From assembly GCA_030737875.1 (NCBI GenBank), contig CM060912.1:456820310-456884309 (forward strand): a stretch of DNA of 64,000 nt. Reading direction: 5' to 3'. Shown here one piece after another: positions 11,709 through 24,048 of this stretch. The notes below the pieces were generated by a model. That model was not told the DNA's origin. It searched no databases and saw nothing but the letters and a program-made list of their open reading frames with translations. The translations under genes and the position numbers were made by a program. Source of the DNA: Allium sativum. Its lineage: Eukaryota; Streptophyta; Magnoliopsida; Asparagales; Amaryllidaceae. Within the stretch, counting starts at the first letter, position 1. Each line of letters begins with the position of its first letter.

Positions 11709-11803
11709 AAGACCTCTCACATTAGACTGTCTTTTATGGCAGCTGGATATGCCGGTTGGTTCCGGGCAGCCTTACACCATAACAGAGTCTAACCTCATGT
11801 CTT
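11709..11803 (-). other. Paired stem-loop, copy 1 (G1 right LTR)
   Basis: Same arms as 4391-4485. The only change noticed, CTCGTG to CTCATG, lies outside the paired arms. Confidence 0.75.
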
Positions 11804-11830
11804 TACACTTGTCACGTATTTAGTTTATGA

Positions 11831-11930
11831 CTAAGACCTCTCACATTGGGCCAATCATTTGTAGCCGCTGGATTTGCCGGTCGGTTCCGGGCAGTCTTAT
11901 GCTACAAAAGGGTCCAACCTCGTGTCTTAG
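11831..11930 (-). other. Paired stem-loop, copy 2 (G1 right LTR)
   Basis: CTAAGAC 11831-11837 pairs with GTCTTAG 11924-11930, as in the left LTR. Confidence 0.75.
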
Positions 11931-12514
11931 TAGATTAATTACACCTAATTAATCACCCCCATAATTTGTATTAATTATCCCTAATTAATTACAAATATTT
12001 AAGAATATGGGTAGACCTAACTCAATAGGTAAATTCCCAATTCCGTAATATGGGTAGACCTAACTTAATAGGTAAATTCCCAATTATGTCCATCCACTTT
12101 ATGGTATGTTTAATCATACCCACTTCACACAATTTTATGTGTTCATTAATTTTTACCCCATCGTCCCCACGTAAATACGTTAACATGACATACTTCAAAA
12201 GAGGAGATTCATCATACACACAATGGGTTCAACTTAGCATATCATTAGCATTATCATGGGTTTAAAAGGTGTCAACTTGTATATATGACCATAAACCCAA
12301 CTTGCATAAATAACCAACCCAACTTGCATGAATCACATATGTCATAAAGATGGTAACTTGCTTAAATGTTCATGTCATAGACCTATCATAAAGGTGTCAA
12401 CTTGCATACATGTCATAGGTCTAAAAGGGATGAACTTGCACATGTACTTATGTCATACATAGAGGCAAACATGCATATATTATGCATATCATAAAAAGAG
12501 ACAAACTTGCATAT

Positions 12515-12709
12515 GAACTTGCATCATAACTTGCATATGAACTTGCATCGTAACTTGCATATGAACTTAACTTGCATATGAACTTGCATCATAACTTGCA
12601 TATGAACTTGCATCATAACTTGCATATGAACTTGCATCATAACTTGCATATGAACTTGCATCATAACTTGCATATGAACTTGCATCATAACTTGCATAAA
12701 ACCAAACAC
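12515..12709 (-). repeat. 24-bp minisatellite encoding a repetitive upstream ORF (right LTR)
   Basis: Same unit as 5189-5353 with one extra copy. In element sense each unit contains several ATG triplets, and an open frame of 61 codons (12524-12709) reads repeats of MMQVHMQV. As it sits in the predicted transcribed leader it could act as an upstream ORF; no coding role is implied by the sequence alone. Confidence 0.8.
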
Positions 12710-13341
12710 TTAGCATGCATAAAACCAAATACTTAGCATGCATAAAACCAAATACTTAGCATGCACAAAACCAAATACTTAGCATGCATAAAACCAAATA
12801 CACAACTTGCATAACATGTTACATATAACTTGCATATAATCTCACATATAGTTTGCATAACATGTTACATATGCATCAATGTTCAACATAGTGTTTTGCA
12901 TAGTGAGCATCATAAAACATAGCATTAAACTTGCACATAGCATAAAACTTGCAAAACACACAACATACACTATACTAAACTTGCATAAGCACATTTATCC
13001 ACAAACATAGCCATATCTTATCATATCCTATCATAATCAATTTAACAATTGATTATTAAGGCTATAGAAACTCACCACTAAACTCCCATAAGCAAACCCT
13101 TGCCAAAAATCACCCAAAAACTCTAGCCTTGAACATAAAGCTTGCAACTTGATGATGAATGCAAGCTAATGATCACTCATACAACTCAAAGATGCTTGTA
13201 TGAACATGAAAGTCTTCATAGAAATAGTTTTAGAAATAGGATGGAGGCTAGGGTTTTGAGAGGAGGCCATGATCATAGAAAATTTTGGCATAGTTTAGTT
13301 AGGAGATAGGATTATGATCATTTAGGGCTAGCTTAGGGTCT

Positions 13342-13349
13342 TATTTATA
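13342..13349 (-). promoter_or_regulatory. TATA box, G1 right (5') LTR
   Basis: TATAAATA in sense, preceded by the GTCGAC cluster. This LTR would drive the genomic transcript of G1. Confidence 0.7.
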
Positions 13350-13492
13350 GGATTAGGCAAGTGTTTTAGGCCATTAGATTAACCCTAAATTAGATTAGGG
13401 CCATCAGATCTTGGATGCTTCCAGAAACCAGCCCCAAAACACAGCCCAAACACTAAAATGGTGCACCAGGCTAAATTGGTCGAGCACCCCCT

Positions 13493-13566
13493 GTCGACAC
13501 CCAAGTCGACAGGGCTGTTGACTTGGTCCTATCCAAGTCGACTGCCCAGTCGACAGGGCTGTCGAC
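13493..13566 (-). promoter_or_regulatory. GTCGAC palindrome cluster, G1 right LTR
   Basis: Same six-site layout as 6151-6224. The third site reads GTTGAC at 13517, a C-to-T change typical of methylated CpG decay. Confidence 0.65.
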
Positions 13567-14612
13567 TTGGGTAGCTAGGCGGGAATTTTCCCGCCTACGC
13601 CCAATGGCCCCAATTTTGAAATTTGAACCTGAATTTTAAATCTGTTTTGAACTTTGAATTTTTCTTTAAACTTCATTGGGCCATAACCGGGCCATACGGA
13701 CTCCGATTCTCGAAAACTCGGACTCTATTTCGCGTATTTTTCCGAGACGAACGCAATGACGCAGCCCGTTTCCCCTAATTCTCACATCTGAGATTATTTA
13801 TTCTGTAATTAGTGAATTTTAACATTAACCGAAATTCGGGGTGTTACAGTGTCCCTCAACCACCATGCCTCGATATTGAAAGGTTGATGGCGTCTTGGTT
13901 TTAGCTCTAGTCTTTTCGCATCCCATTCACTGCCGATGACGGGTACCCGACATTTTACTATCCTGTGTTGGTCCTGACCCGGCCTTCTGTCGAGGCGATC
14001 GCCGGATCACCCTTGTGTCATATCGCCACATCTTTCTAGCTGCCATACAATTTTTGAAGTCAAGGCATACTCCTCGGGTAGTAACGCGCAGACTCAACCC
14101 CTGCAGGCACAGCCAGAGCGCTGTCACCACACAGAGGACTACCAGGAGTACCCTCTATGTCCTCGGAAGCCGCGTGCTTCCTTCCAGTCCCACCAAGAAA
14201 TCAAGCCTTAAGTCGAGCCAAGTAATCAAGTGAACTTGTTCTTCCTATGTCTCTAGACACCCCGATTATCTACCCAGTTGGGTTCTTCACCTTCAGATGT
14301 GTGGACTGGCCCAAGCGCATCACGCTAACATGTTATTAGACCCTATGTCTAAATGTTTAATTACGGGCTTGCTCTACCTCATCTAATTTCTAATTAAATT
14401 GGTTATTTCCAATTATATTAATTTCTAATTCAAGTTACCAAGTTCACTCCGGGCCCCTTATATCTTTAAGGAATGGACCCCTCTTGCTTATTAATTTTGG
14501 TTATATAACTTATCCCATTTTTGTTCATTAATAAGCCCATAACATGTTATCCTCTAGACTGTAATTCAAGGCATGTAATCTACAACCCCTTAATATCATC
14601 ACAACGTGATTA

Positions 14613-16668
14613 ATTATTTTGAAAATACTTTAAAAACATGATGCACACGTCCTAAATATACCAACAATTTTACATTAATGCAATATTTTGAAAGTCAAAA
14701 TGCTTTTTTATCCAAATTTTCCCACACACTTACTGAGCAAGAGCGTAGTTCATCCAAAACCCAACCAAGCAACTTAATTTTTGAAATTCAGAAAAATCTA
14801 ATTTTTCTAAATTTGATTTATTATGTTACAAAAAGGTGGAAAACGGAAAACTTCACTTCTTCCATTTTTCTTTTATACACCTTTTTCCAACTGTACTTGG
14901 AATTTACGAAACTATTATATAAGGATTCCCTAATTTCCTATCCAAGCATAACCCACATAAGAAAATTTTCTTTGTTACAGATTTTCTTTTCCAACTCATG
15001 TTGGAAAAATTTATTCACCTTTTCTTAGAATTTTCCATCTTTCTTTTACTGTCATGTTTGTTGCTTTACTGAGTTTGTTGTTTCCATTTTAGTTGTACCA
15101 TTACTATTTTCTTAGCTTATTTAACTTAATCCTCTGATCTAATTTTAGTTTCAAATAAACCTTCTAATCCTTTAACTAAAATAGGAAAACCGACACTCTA
15201 CACAGCTACTACTAAGGGCCAAGAATCTTAGGACTATGTCCCCCTCAGACAGAAAAGTTCAAACCACGATATCAGTGATAGGTTTAGGTGTTACCCTAAC
15301 TACCCAACAGGAGAAAAGTAACAGAACGATCCCAACTGAAATGTAATAATGTGTTTTACCCCTAACAGGAAAATTAGCAACAGGATCTAAACACTTACTT
15401 GCCCTTTACTATCTAGTAGTCACCACTGGTCCTAGCTATGTACCAGCAGTCATTTTCAGGCAACATCCTAGGCTTTTCAATGCTTACGCATTCTATGGGA
15501 ACTTACCATTAATCCAAGATAATTCTCGCCATCTACTTCATAGCCTCAAAACTTTTCCAGTCATCCCTAGGCACTAATCCTTACCTAATCCATGATTTTC
15601 AAAAACATGGTTTGACAACCTCATTTTACTTTCGTTCCAAATATTAAAGTGTTAAAACTTCATTTTCATCATCAAAACTTACTTTTTCCAAACCATAAAA
15701 ACATGTCATCTCATAAAAATGTGAAACATTTTTTTTCTCAAATCACAAAAGCTAGAGTAGAGAAGGATAACTACTACTAACTACTACTCAATCAGGTTTA
15801 CAATTATTCTTACTTACAACTAGTTGCACGCATTTACTCTATTCATAATTTCTACCACTTATTTTGTCCGCCCAAAAATTTTTATGTTAAAACAATTTAT
15901 CAAAAATGATTGTTAAAAGAATAGAGATTTCGAAACTTTCTTTACTGAAAATTTTAGCTTTCAACAAAATGCAACACATTTTTTATACCATATAACTTGA
16001 AAACTAGCGAGCTATACATGCCCTATAATATGCATCTTTTACAGAGAATTTTATTTCAGACAAAATTTCACAAGAAATCGCCATTTCCAAAATATACCCC
16101 ATTTTGTATCAAAACTCAATATGTACTTTCAATATATGTACTTTACATATTTTTCTTTCAAACATCAAAAACACTTTTAAGATTGTAACTTAAAAACATC
16201 ATAAATCATCTTCCAAAGCTTTTACAATTTCAAGTTCTTAAACGTAACAATGGGGTTCGAATCAAAGTGGGTTTCCAGTTTAACAAGGCTTTCTTAGACA
16301 CTTCTACGAGGTCAATTCTCTCAACTACACATAATCCTAATCCATTTTTCTCGTTTTAACCTTTTCTAATTTATTAGGTTTTATTGACAAACCCATAAGC
16401 CTGAAATACTATCACATGGGATTCACCTTTCCTCCATACAAAGTATATTGCACACTTCCCACCCAAGTTACCTAAGGGCCTCAGATTTCCATATTCATTC
16501 CTTTATTGTACAAAACAGATATCCAAATTTTTACCATATTACGCTTTCTCTATATAATGGGTTCATTTATGGATCTAGGTATATATATAATATATTTATA
16601 TTTTAAAAATACAAATACGTTCGCTCACTATCTATACAGGAATGCTAAACCTAGGCTCTGATACCAGA
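14613..16668 (-). mobile_element. Family A internal I2 (5' truncated at the purine-tract end)
   Basis: Non-coding internal similar to I1, I3 and I4. It lacks about 190 bp at its left end owing to the L1/I2 deletion. Primer-binding site GCTCTGATACCA is at 16655-16666, two bases from L2. No conserved ORF. Confidence 0.8.
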
Positions 16669-17836
16669 TGTAATAACTCGAATTCCGACAGACCGAATTC
16701 TTTTCAAAATTTTAATCTATCGAAACCCATGTTGTTTTGTCCGGTGTCCTGCAGAAAAGACAGAGATAATAAACATATCAGAGCTCAGAAAACCTCTCAC
16801 CGTGGAATGGAAAAAATATAATATAATCAAAATATAGCCTTACCCAGATAACAAAACTGCTTAACCAGTATCCAAAGCTATCATATCTCTACCCCCAAAT
16901 CTAACCTACGAGTATGTTATGAGTAGGGGGTTAGTACACAAGTTTTGGTGACTGGATTTAAACTAACATTTGGGATAACCCTACATATACCGTTCAGTTA
17001 CATTTTCTTATTTATTAGGTTACTTTGGGTTAATAACACTCAAGGATTTACACATACGTCGTACCCATCTACCTCCCAGTAGATTAACCTAATATAGTAT
17101 AGTAGCTACCCCCAATACCAAGGTACCTGCCATGGGACTATTCTCACACGGTCTACGCCGTTATGCTACGGAAGCGTATACAACTCTCCATCCTAAGTCA
17201 GAACGACGTACGGATTTCCATATCCAAATTTCTCGGCCAAGCCCGGTCTTGACACGATGTAGTGCCCTATCGTCAATGATACACCACCCAGAGCAGTCAT
17301 GCATGTATCTAGAGCCTCACATGTACATTCTATCTACTGTAACCCGAGTCCTGTAATAGTGTTGCATCCAATGCACGGAACTCGATCAGGAGCTTTTCCA
17401 TATATATACAGGCCTGCCTTTAAGGACCCCAAAATACAAATATTTTGTTTGGTCCGCTTTTCACGATGTCTATGTCCCCACCTCAGCCCCTCCATAAACT
17501 AGTAAAGACTACAAGAGCTAAGTGACATGCCCCTAACAAACAATCTAAACATCCAGTTGGTGTGTCCCTCAACCACCGTGCCTCGATTTACTATCCTGTG
17601 TTGGTCCTAACCCAGCCTCCCACCGAGGCGATCGTCGAATCACCCTAGTGTCATATCGACACAACCTTCTGACTACCATACTACATTTGCAGTCAAGACA
17701 TACTCCCCGGGTAGTAATGTGCAGACCCAACCCCTTCGAGCACAGCCTGAGCGCTGTCACCACACAGAGGACTACCAGGAGTACCGTCCACGTCAAGACG
17801 TGTGCTTCCATCCAGTCCCACCAAGAAATCAAGCCA

Positions 17837-17841
17837 TAAGT
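17837..17841. repeat. Target-site duplication of S1 (TAAGT)
   Basis: TAAGT at 17837-17841 is repeated at 23196-23200. Uninterrupted copies read ...(T/C)AAGTCGAGCC... at this point. Confidence 0.95.
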
Positions 17842-19135
17842 TGAGACGACCCGAAATCCCGTTCAAACGGAAACAAGGGTTACCTTTGGAATATAACACA
17901 GAAACAGATAATAGCAGAACAAAATTAAATAAATACACCAGAAAATGAACTATAGAATATACTGGATAAAAGTAATCATCAGAGTTACACAGTATACAGG
18001 ATCTTACTTAGTACAAATACAGTTCAGCTATACATAAATGTCTACAGCGGAAATAAACAAAATATGTACAATAGGAGCTGAACAGCATAAAAAGAAATAA
18101 ATGATAGAATCCATCTTCAGCTCCAGCTATCCAGAAAGAACCAGCTAAACCTGAATACAAGGCTGCCCGTGTGGAAAAAGGGGCACCCGAGTTTGAGAGT
18201 GAAACAAACTACGAGTCAGTCATGGGACTGGTATGAGAAATCTACTCAACACATATATAATTTGGCAAATCACAGGACCACGCCACTTCCGTGGAACGGG
18301 TTTACTCCATTGGATTGCCAGTGCTTTAAAACAAATCTTTCTTTTAAACATCGCTATGCTTTTTATAAAAATGAAGCCGTTATAAGACTCAGTTCCCATC
18401 ACACAATGCAACGCATACCGGAGGATAGAGTTTTACCTTATAACGGCTAAAATATGCTTGATACGAATAAAACAAAGGCATTTGATATTATTGCTAGTGT
18501 TTATATGTTTTGAAATCAATTTCAAATCATAACTATCAATCATAGACGGCATGGGTACCATATATCATGTCGCCATATATATATACAATCAAAACCGCAC
18601 GATGTCGTATTTGGAAATTGGATTTCCGTCATGAACCAAGGCAAAAGATAGTCCTTACCGAATTCGAGACGCTCTAGCCCGTGTCTCAGGATCAGAGCTC
18701 GAGTGACCCTAGAATCGTCAGGGCCGGTCCACCGATGTGGATTAAAATTCCTGAACACTGCGTTTCCCCGCCCTTTGGGGCGTCAACGAGCCAACGAATG
18801 ACTCCATCGGACCCGGATCGTCCGATCAAACCGAGGCGCCTCGCAACAGCAACAACCACATAGGTGAAAAGTATATAAATGTCAGGGCTGGTAGGTCACT
18901 GACACCACCCTAGCTAGAAAGAAACGCATGCCCTCCCTGAGGTCCTTCTCCCGTTTTAGGTTCATACCGGGGTGTGAGGCTCGCGAATTCACGTTATACA
19001 CAAAGCTACGCCACACAGGCGGTGCTTTAATCATCACCACAAGACTTTGCTTTTCAACAGAAGCCCTGATCACTGCATCTTAGCATGCCACACAGGCAAT
19101 TCATGCCATGCGACTGATGTCCATCGATATAGAAC

Positions 19136-19188
19136 CTCTGAGCTCGTGCGTCTCAGAGAAGGGCGTTAAGCAAAAGAATAAATTCTCT
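19136..19188 (-). other. S1 tandem hairpins
   Basis: CTCTGAG (19136-19142) and CTCAGAG (19152-19158) are perfect inverted arms with a 9-bp loop. Next to them 19173-19188 folds into a 6-bp stem. S2, S3 and S4 have a hairpin at the second position and S2 also at the first, with changed but complementary arms. Confidence 0.6.
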
Positions 19189-19755
19189 ACCGCCAAACAG
19201 ATGTATATTTAACAGAGATCAATCAACACAGAATAAAATCCAATGTCAGATACACAGTCCATTTACAAGTCCGTTCTGGGTCTGAATGAAACCGGAGGCA
19301 CTAAATACCTCGCAAACCCATCGATCACCACGTACGTCTGAACGATCACCACTCATTATCCATATTTCGGGATGCCTCCCAATCAGGACCTCGGTTACCA
19401 TCCAAACGAGGTGAAGATCTTCGGTCTTTGACCATCGTCTTCATCTTCGATTTTCAATCGTCGGTCAATTATTTGAAATGAGAATTAACTCGGCCTTTTC
19501 AAATAATTCTCGTATATTTAGAATTTCAAATCAATTTATTTCAATGGTTAAATTATTCGACAACACCAATATTGTTCTTTAATGTAATTTTCACACCAAA
19601 CACATTCAACCATCAAATACAACATAAATCGAGCAAATTCAGTTTATTTCCATTCCATAATGTTTATGATACTTTATAACTATTTATCGCTATTTTTATT
19701 TATTTTAAAATAGCCCATTTATTCAAAACGACGCTTCGGGCCATAACGTGGTCGT

Positions 19756-20150
19756 GGCGCTGTTTTTCTTCAGATTTGATTTACACATATCTAAAAATCT
19801 AACCGTTGGATCTTCACAAAATTTACATCATTAGAAAAGTCTTTTCAAAACGAATCCAACGGTTCCAGTTTCGGGAAAATCCGACGGTCGGATCTCCCGG
19901 TACAATCGTTTGAATTTTCGATTTCAAAATACGAACTGCAGCGTCGTTATTCGATTAAATATATAATTATATTTATATATATATAAATATAATCGCTTCT
20001 GGCGCTGTTTTTCTTCAGATTTGAATTAAACATTCCAGACAATCCAACCGTTGGATTTTTACAAGGTTGGTGCCGTTGGAAAGATATTTCCAAGGCGAAC
20101 CCGAGGGTTGAGGTTTCGGGAAAATTCAATGGTCGGATTTCCCGGTTCTT
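19756..20150 (-). repeat. 245-bp diverged tandem duplication in S1
   Basis: GGCGCTGTTTTTCTTCAGAT recurs at 19756 and 20001, each followed by an 'AACCGTTGGAT...TTTCGGGAAAATCCGACGG'-type module (split copies). The two differ widely, so the duplication is old. Confidence 0.7.
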
Positions 20151-20613
20151 CTAATCTCAAAAAGAAAAAGAAAAAGCCAAGCGGCTAGCCAACAGGCTCA
20201 TAAAATCATCACCCAAACAAAACAGTAAATGTGTACCTATTTGTCGGGCACAAAATTTTATTCCTCTTCTCTAGCCCCTTTGCTATAACCTGTTCAATGA
20301 ATATGAATGTACATATATATACAGTTCTTATCATTTATCATTTTCTATTCAACTTCATATTTGATTTCTATTTGGTTTAAAAACACCATTCATTCTAATG
20401 TTACATAAATAGGTGCAAATCATTTCATTAGCTAATTAATGAATATTTCAACTCATATATGTTTATTTTGAACAAGTGGCTATTTTTAACACTTCACATT
20501 TCAACGATTTATGCATACAATAAAAATGTGATTTTTATTGTAAAACAATTCATTTCAAAACACTATTTTTCTATATAGGTCATATAGGTGACAAAAATAG
20601 GATTTTATATATA

Positions 20614-20868
20614 GATAAAAGGTGATTTTTATTATCAAACAATTTATTTCAAAATATGAATACCATTCAACACATGAATTTCTAATCAACGAATGAATAT
20701 CAATTCAACACATGAATGTTTTCTATAGTTTCTATATATAGATAAAAATGTGATTTTTATTATCAAACAATTTATTTCAAAATATGAATACCATTCAACA
20801 CATGAATTTCTAATCAACGAATGAATATCAATTCAACACATGAATGTTTTCTATTAAATGAATAAATA
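20614..20868 (-). repeat. 127-bp tandem duplication in S1
   Basis: The segment beginning GATAAAA at 20614 and ending near ATGAATGTTTTCTAT is repeated from 20741 with few differences, a younger duplication than the 245-bp one. Confidence 0.8.
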
Positions 20869-21235
20869 TAGTTTAAGCATATGAAAATAATTCAAACACA
20901 CGAATATTATTCAAAATTTCGGCAGCATAACGGCAGGGTAGTTAAAACCGGGACCGTCCCTAGTACGGCTCCTCGCTCTACCTTAAAACCTCGCGGTTTT
21001 TGACAATGGGGATCATGCATCTAGTTCGCACGCAGGCGGCATGTATATATTTATTTCATTTCCAGAAACTAATCCTATGTGGTTTCAACCAAATATTTTC
21101 CAATCACAAACGGGTATTTTTCAACCACAATCAAATCAATATCAACCACAAACAATCCCAAACAACCATTCGCTATCAATCAATTTTCACAACAATTTCA
21201 ACCAATAAATATCGTCCATGGTTTGTGGACGAGGG

Positions 21236-21236
<1 letters not shown>

Positions 21237-21271
<35 letters not shown>
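21237..21271. repeat. (TA)n microsatellite in S1
   Basis: Uninterrupted TA dinucleotides. Confidence 0.95.
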
Positions 21272-21275
<4 letters not shown>

Positions 21276-22019
21276 GCAATTCACTTTTATTTCAACACAT
21301 AAATATATAGAAAAAGAAATTGAAGAGTGAGAAATTCTCACCAATAGCTATCCAATACTACGACTCTTCCTTTAGAGAAATCTTCGCCAATCTCGCCTTT
21401 CGTCGCTTTCGTTGCCGTATTCTCTACATATGTAAAAATCGAATTTTTACTATGTTATTCAATATATAAAAATCGAATTTCAAAAATATATATTCCGTCT
21501 TTTCAAAAATAAAGATTATATTTTTAATATTCCTATGATGTAAAAATTATATTTTTATTACTTTAAAAATATAAAAATCATATCTTACTTCTTCTACTTA
21601 ATAAAAATTCTGTCTTTTCTATTTTAAAAATATGATCTTTTCTATTCTAAAAAATCTGATCTTTCCATCCCAGTTCAAATCTTTTTCTTTTTAAAGTTCT
21701 AATCTTTTTCTTTTAAAGTTTAAATCTTTTTCTATTTTAAATCTTATCTTTTTCTATTTTAAATCTTAAAATAAAAATCAGTTTTTAAATTCTTTTAAAA
21801 ATCAGTTTTAAACCCTTTCGAAAATCTGCTTTAAACCCTTTCGAAATCTGTTTTAAAACCCTTTCAAAAATCTGTTTTAAATCCTTTCAGAAATCTGTTT
21901 TAAAACCCTTTCAAAAATCTGTTTTTAAACCCTTTTATTAAAAATCAGAATTTTTCAGAATTAAAATAAAATAAAATAAAGTAAAAACAACTTACTTTAA
22001 CTTCGAAGAAGGAGGGGGA

Positions 22020-22310
22020 GTGTGACGGCCAGGCTCGGCGGCAGGAGGTCGTCAGGGCGGAGCTTCGGTGGAGGCGGGATGGCTCGATCGGAGGGCTCGC
22101 GAATTGGGCGTCGCGATGGGAGGGTTCAGGTGCGTCGAGGGGAAGAGGAGCGGGATCGGCAGCGTGGTGGGGGTTCGGCGGTCGTGGGTCGTCAGGGCGG
22201 AGCTTCGGTGGAGGCGGCGGCTCTGCTGCTCCGTTCTTCTTCTTTTCCCGTTTTTTTTGTTTTCTGTTTTATGAAATCGGGGGGGGGGGGGGGGGCAGAA
22301 AGAAAGTAAA
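22020..22310 (-). other. GC- and CpG-rich island in S1
   Basis: A sharp GC-rich block in AT-rich surroundings. It contains the segment TCGTCAGGGCGGAGCTTCGG twice (about 22049 and 22191) and a run of 17 G (22279-22295). In element sense it is preceded by A/T-rich sequence and a C-run plus CT-rich stretch, resembling a transcribed leader. It is absent from S2. A captured host fragment is possible; I do not recognise it. Confidence 0.5.
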
Positions 22311-22555
22311 AGGGAGGGAATTTTTTTTTTATTATTTAATTATTTAATTTTGCAAAAAGTTGACTTTTACATACGACCTCTAAACGAGGCCCACCGCCTG
22401 TCGTCCATAGCGTTTAACCCCCATTCCGAACACAATGGGATATGTATCGCAAGCTGATTTGATCGTTACAATCAGTTTCCGTTGAATTTACATTTAAATC
22501 ACTATATTGAATTTTAAACGTACATTTCAAATTACCGGGGTCACATACTAACTAG

Positions 22556-22980
22556 AAAAATTCTCGAAAAAATATTTTCTAGCTTCGTATTGACGATACG
22601 GTCCTAACAAAACTAGTTTCGTCGAATTCTGAGACCGTTTGAAAAATGGCCAATTTCCAGTCGATTAAAATCAACTGAAACTGGTCAAACGCGTTTTCCT
22701 TTGCCACGCTCACATATTGATTCGAAAAATTATGAAATTTGAAACCTAGCAATAATTTGACATCACGGATCCAACAAAAGTGGTTTCGTCGAAATCCGAG
22801 GTCGTTTGCAAAATGTCCATTTTTAAGGGCCTGAATTCCATAGCGACTATTCAAAATTTTCAACTGGACATATCTTTTGATTCCCGCTATCAAATTTCGA
22901 TTTGTCGGATTCGTTAGAAAGGTATTCACTAACAGATTTAAATATTTTTGGTTTCACTAAAATCCGGATTGTTTTGCACC
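22556..22980 (-). repeat. About 160-bp diverged modules near S1 start
   Basis: Blocks with 'TTTCGTCGAA...GAC/GGTCGTTTG.AAAATG.CC' occur near 22615 and 22785, and a weaker third near 22950. S2 has matching blocks near 31910 and 32090 in the opposite orientation. Confidence 0.6.
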
Positions 22981-24048
22981 CGGTACAGCCCGACAAAGTT
23001 TGAATTCAATTTTTGAAACTACAGCGCCATTTCAGGCCTTGTTTATAATTATAATTAATTATATTCGTTTTCAAATGTCGATTCAAACTCAGTTTTCATC
23101 GCCATTATTTAAAATATTTATTTTAAATATTTAAATTCCATTATTTTAGCCAATTTAAAAATTTTAAATTGGTTCAGATTTTCTGGGTCGTTACATAAGT
23201 CGAGCCAAGTAACTAATGGGACGTGCTCTTCCCATGTCTCTAGACACTCCGATGATCTACCCCGTTGGATTCTTCACCTTCAGACGTGCAGACTGGCCCA
23301 AGTGCATCAGGCTAACATGTTATTAGACCCTGTGTCTAAATGTTTAATTACGGGCTTGCTCTACCTTATCTAATTTCCAATTAAATTGGTTATTTACAAT
23401 TATATTAATCTCTAATTCAAGTTACCAAGTTCACTCCGAGCCCCTTATATCTCTATGGAATGGACCCCTTTTGCTTATTAATTTTGGTTATATAACTTAA
23501 CCCATTTTTGTTCATTAATAAGCCCATAACATGTTATCCTCTAGACCGTAATTCAAGGCTTGTAATCTACAATCTCTTTATATCATCACCACGTAATTTA
23601 TTGTTTGATTTCATATTTACAGTAACATGTTCTACTTAATATATAACCAAGTATATTTTATCTCAATCCACTTATATGATTAAATATTACCTATTTCATT
23701 CCATAAGTTTACTTCATTCTTTCTTATTTAATCATAATTTCATCTTATACTGTCACTTTAACTTGTTGTTGTTTACTTATTAACTTAGTTCTCTTAACTA
23801 AGGTTTATTAATAAGTTTCCTTTCCATCTATTATAACTTATGCTATAATTTCCACTTGTCCCTAAGACAAGCCTACCTATTATATAACATTCTCATTAAT
23901 GTAATTAATTATAATAGGTTATTATCATTCCCCATTCATTCCAATTCTTTTACTGTTGTAACCTTCAATCGTTTCCATTAATTATAGTTGATGCCATTTA
24001 TTTCTATCCTTTCATATACATATATATATATATATATGTCTATGCACC

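Larger units (their letters stand above)
2850..13848 (-). mobile_element. G1: Ty3/gypsy LTR retrotransposon, complete ends, defective pol
   Basis: An 11.0-kb element with LTRs at 2850-6506 and 10168-13848 and a perfect TSD. LTR termini are TGTAACACCCC and GGGGTGTTACA. Primer-binding site and purine tract place it on the minus strand. The 3.66-kb internal region holds only broken pieces of gag and pol. RT and integrase text resembles plant chromoviruses (Tekay-like); that lineage call is from recognition only. By eye the two LTRs differ at about 26 positions plus one 24-bp repeat unit, so the insertion is recent, yet the coding region is heavily rearranged. Confidence 0.95.
10168..13848 (-). 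repeat. G1 LTR, right (5' LTR in element sense), 3681 bp
   Basis: Same order of parts as the left LTR at an offset of 7318 bp or slightly more. It is 24 bp longer, one minisatellite unit. About 26 scattered base differences were counted by eye. The TATA box is TATAAATA at 13342-13349. Confidence 0.95.
1992..14612 (-). repeat. Family A LTR L1, split by G1 and truncated
   Basis: L1 starts with TGTAACAACC next to the primer-binding site. It continues to 2849, is interrupted by G1 (2850-13848), resumes after the duplicated GTGTC, and stops near 14612. Compared with L2, the remaining LTR (hairpin pair, TATA box, GTCGAC cluster, tRNA-like segment) and the first part of I2 are deleted. The deletion removes roughly 2.6 kb and joins LTR sequence to I2 within an A/T-rich stretch. 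Confidence 0.8.
17842..23195 (-). mobile_element. S1: 5.35-kb solo-LTR-like insertion
   Basis: Starts TGAGACGACCC, ends GGGTCGTTACA (11-bp near-perfect inverted termini) and has a perfect 5-bp TSD. No primer-binding site, purine tract or pol motif was found inside, so it is best read as a solo LTR left by LTR-LTR recombination. Its right end read backwards matches the start of S2, so S1 and S2 are one family in opposite orientations. A TTTCCGCTG-type motif 211 bp from the left end indicates minus orientation. S1 keeps about 2.2 kb (20150-22360) that S2 has lost. Confidence 0.8.

Noticed and set aside
13927..14130. Peptide with TTRGVCLD and RVIRRSPR recurring in L1, L2 and L4 (also 17569-17832 and 41855-42067)
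   Set aside because: The L3 copy of the same nucleotides (about 29270-29400) has stop codons and frame changes; conservation is of LTR DNA, not of protein.
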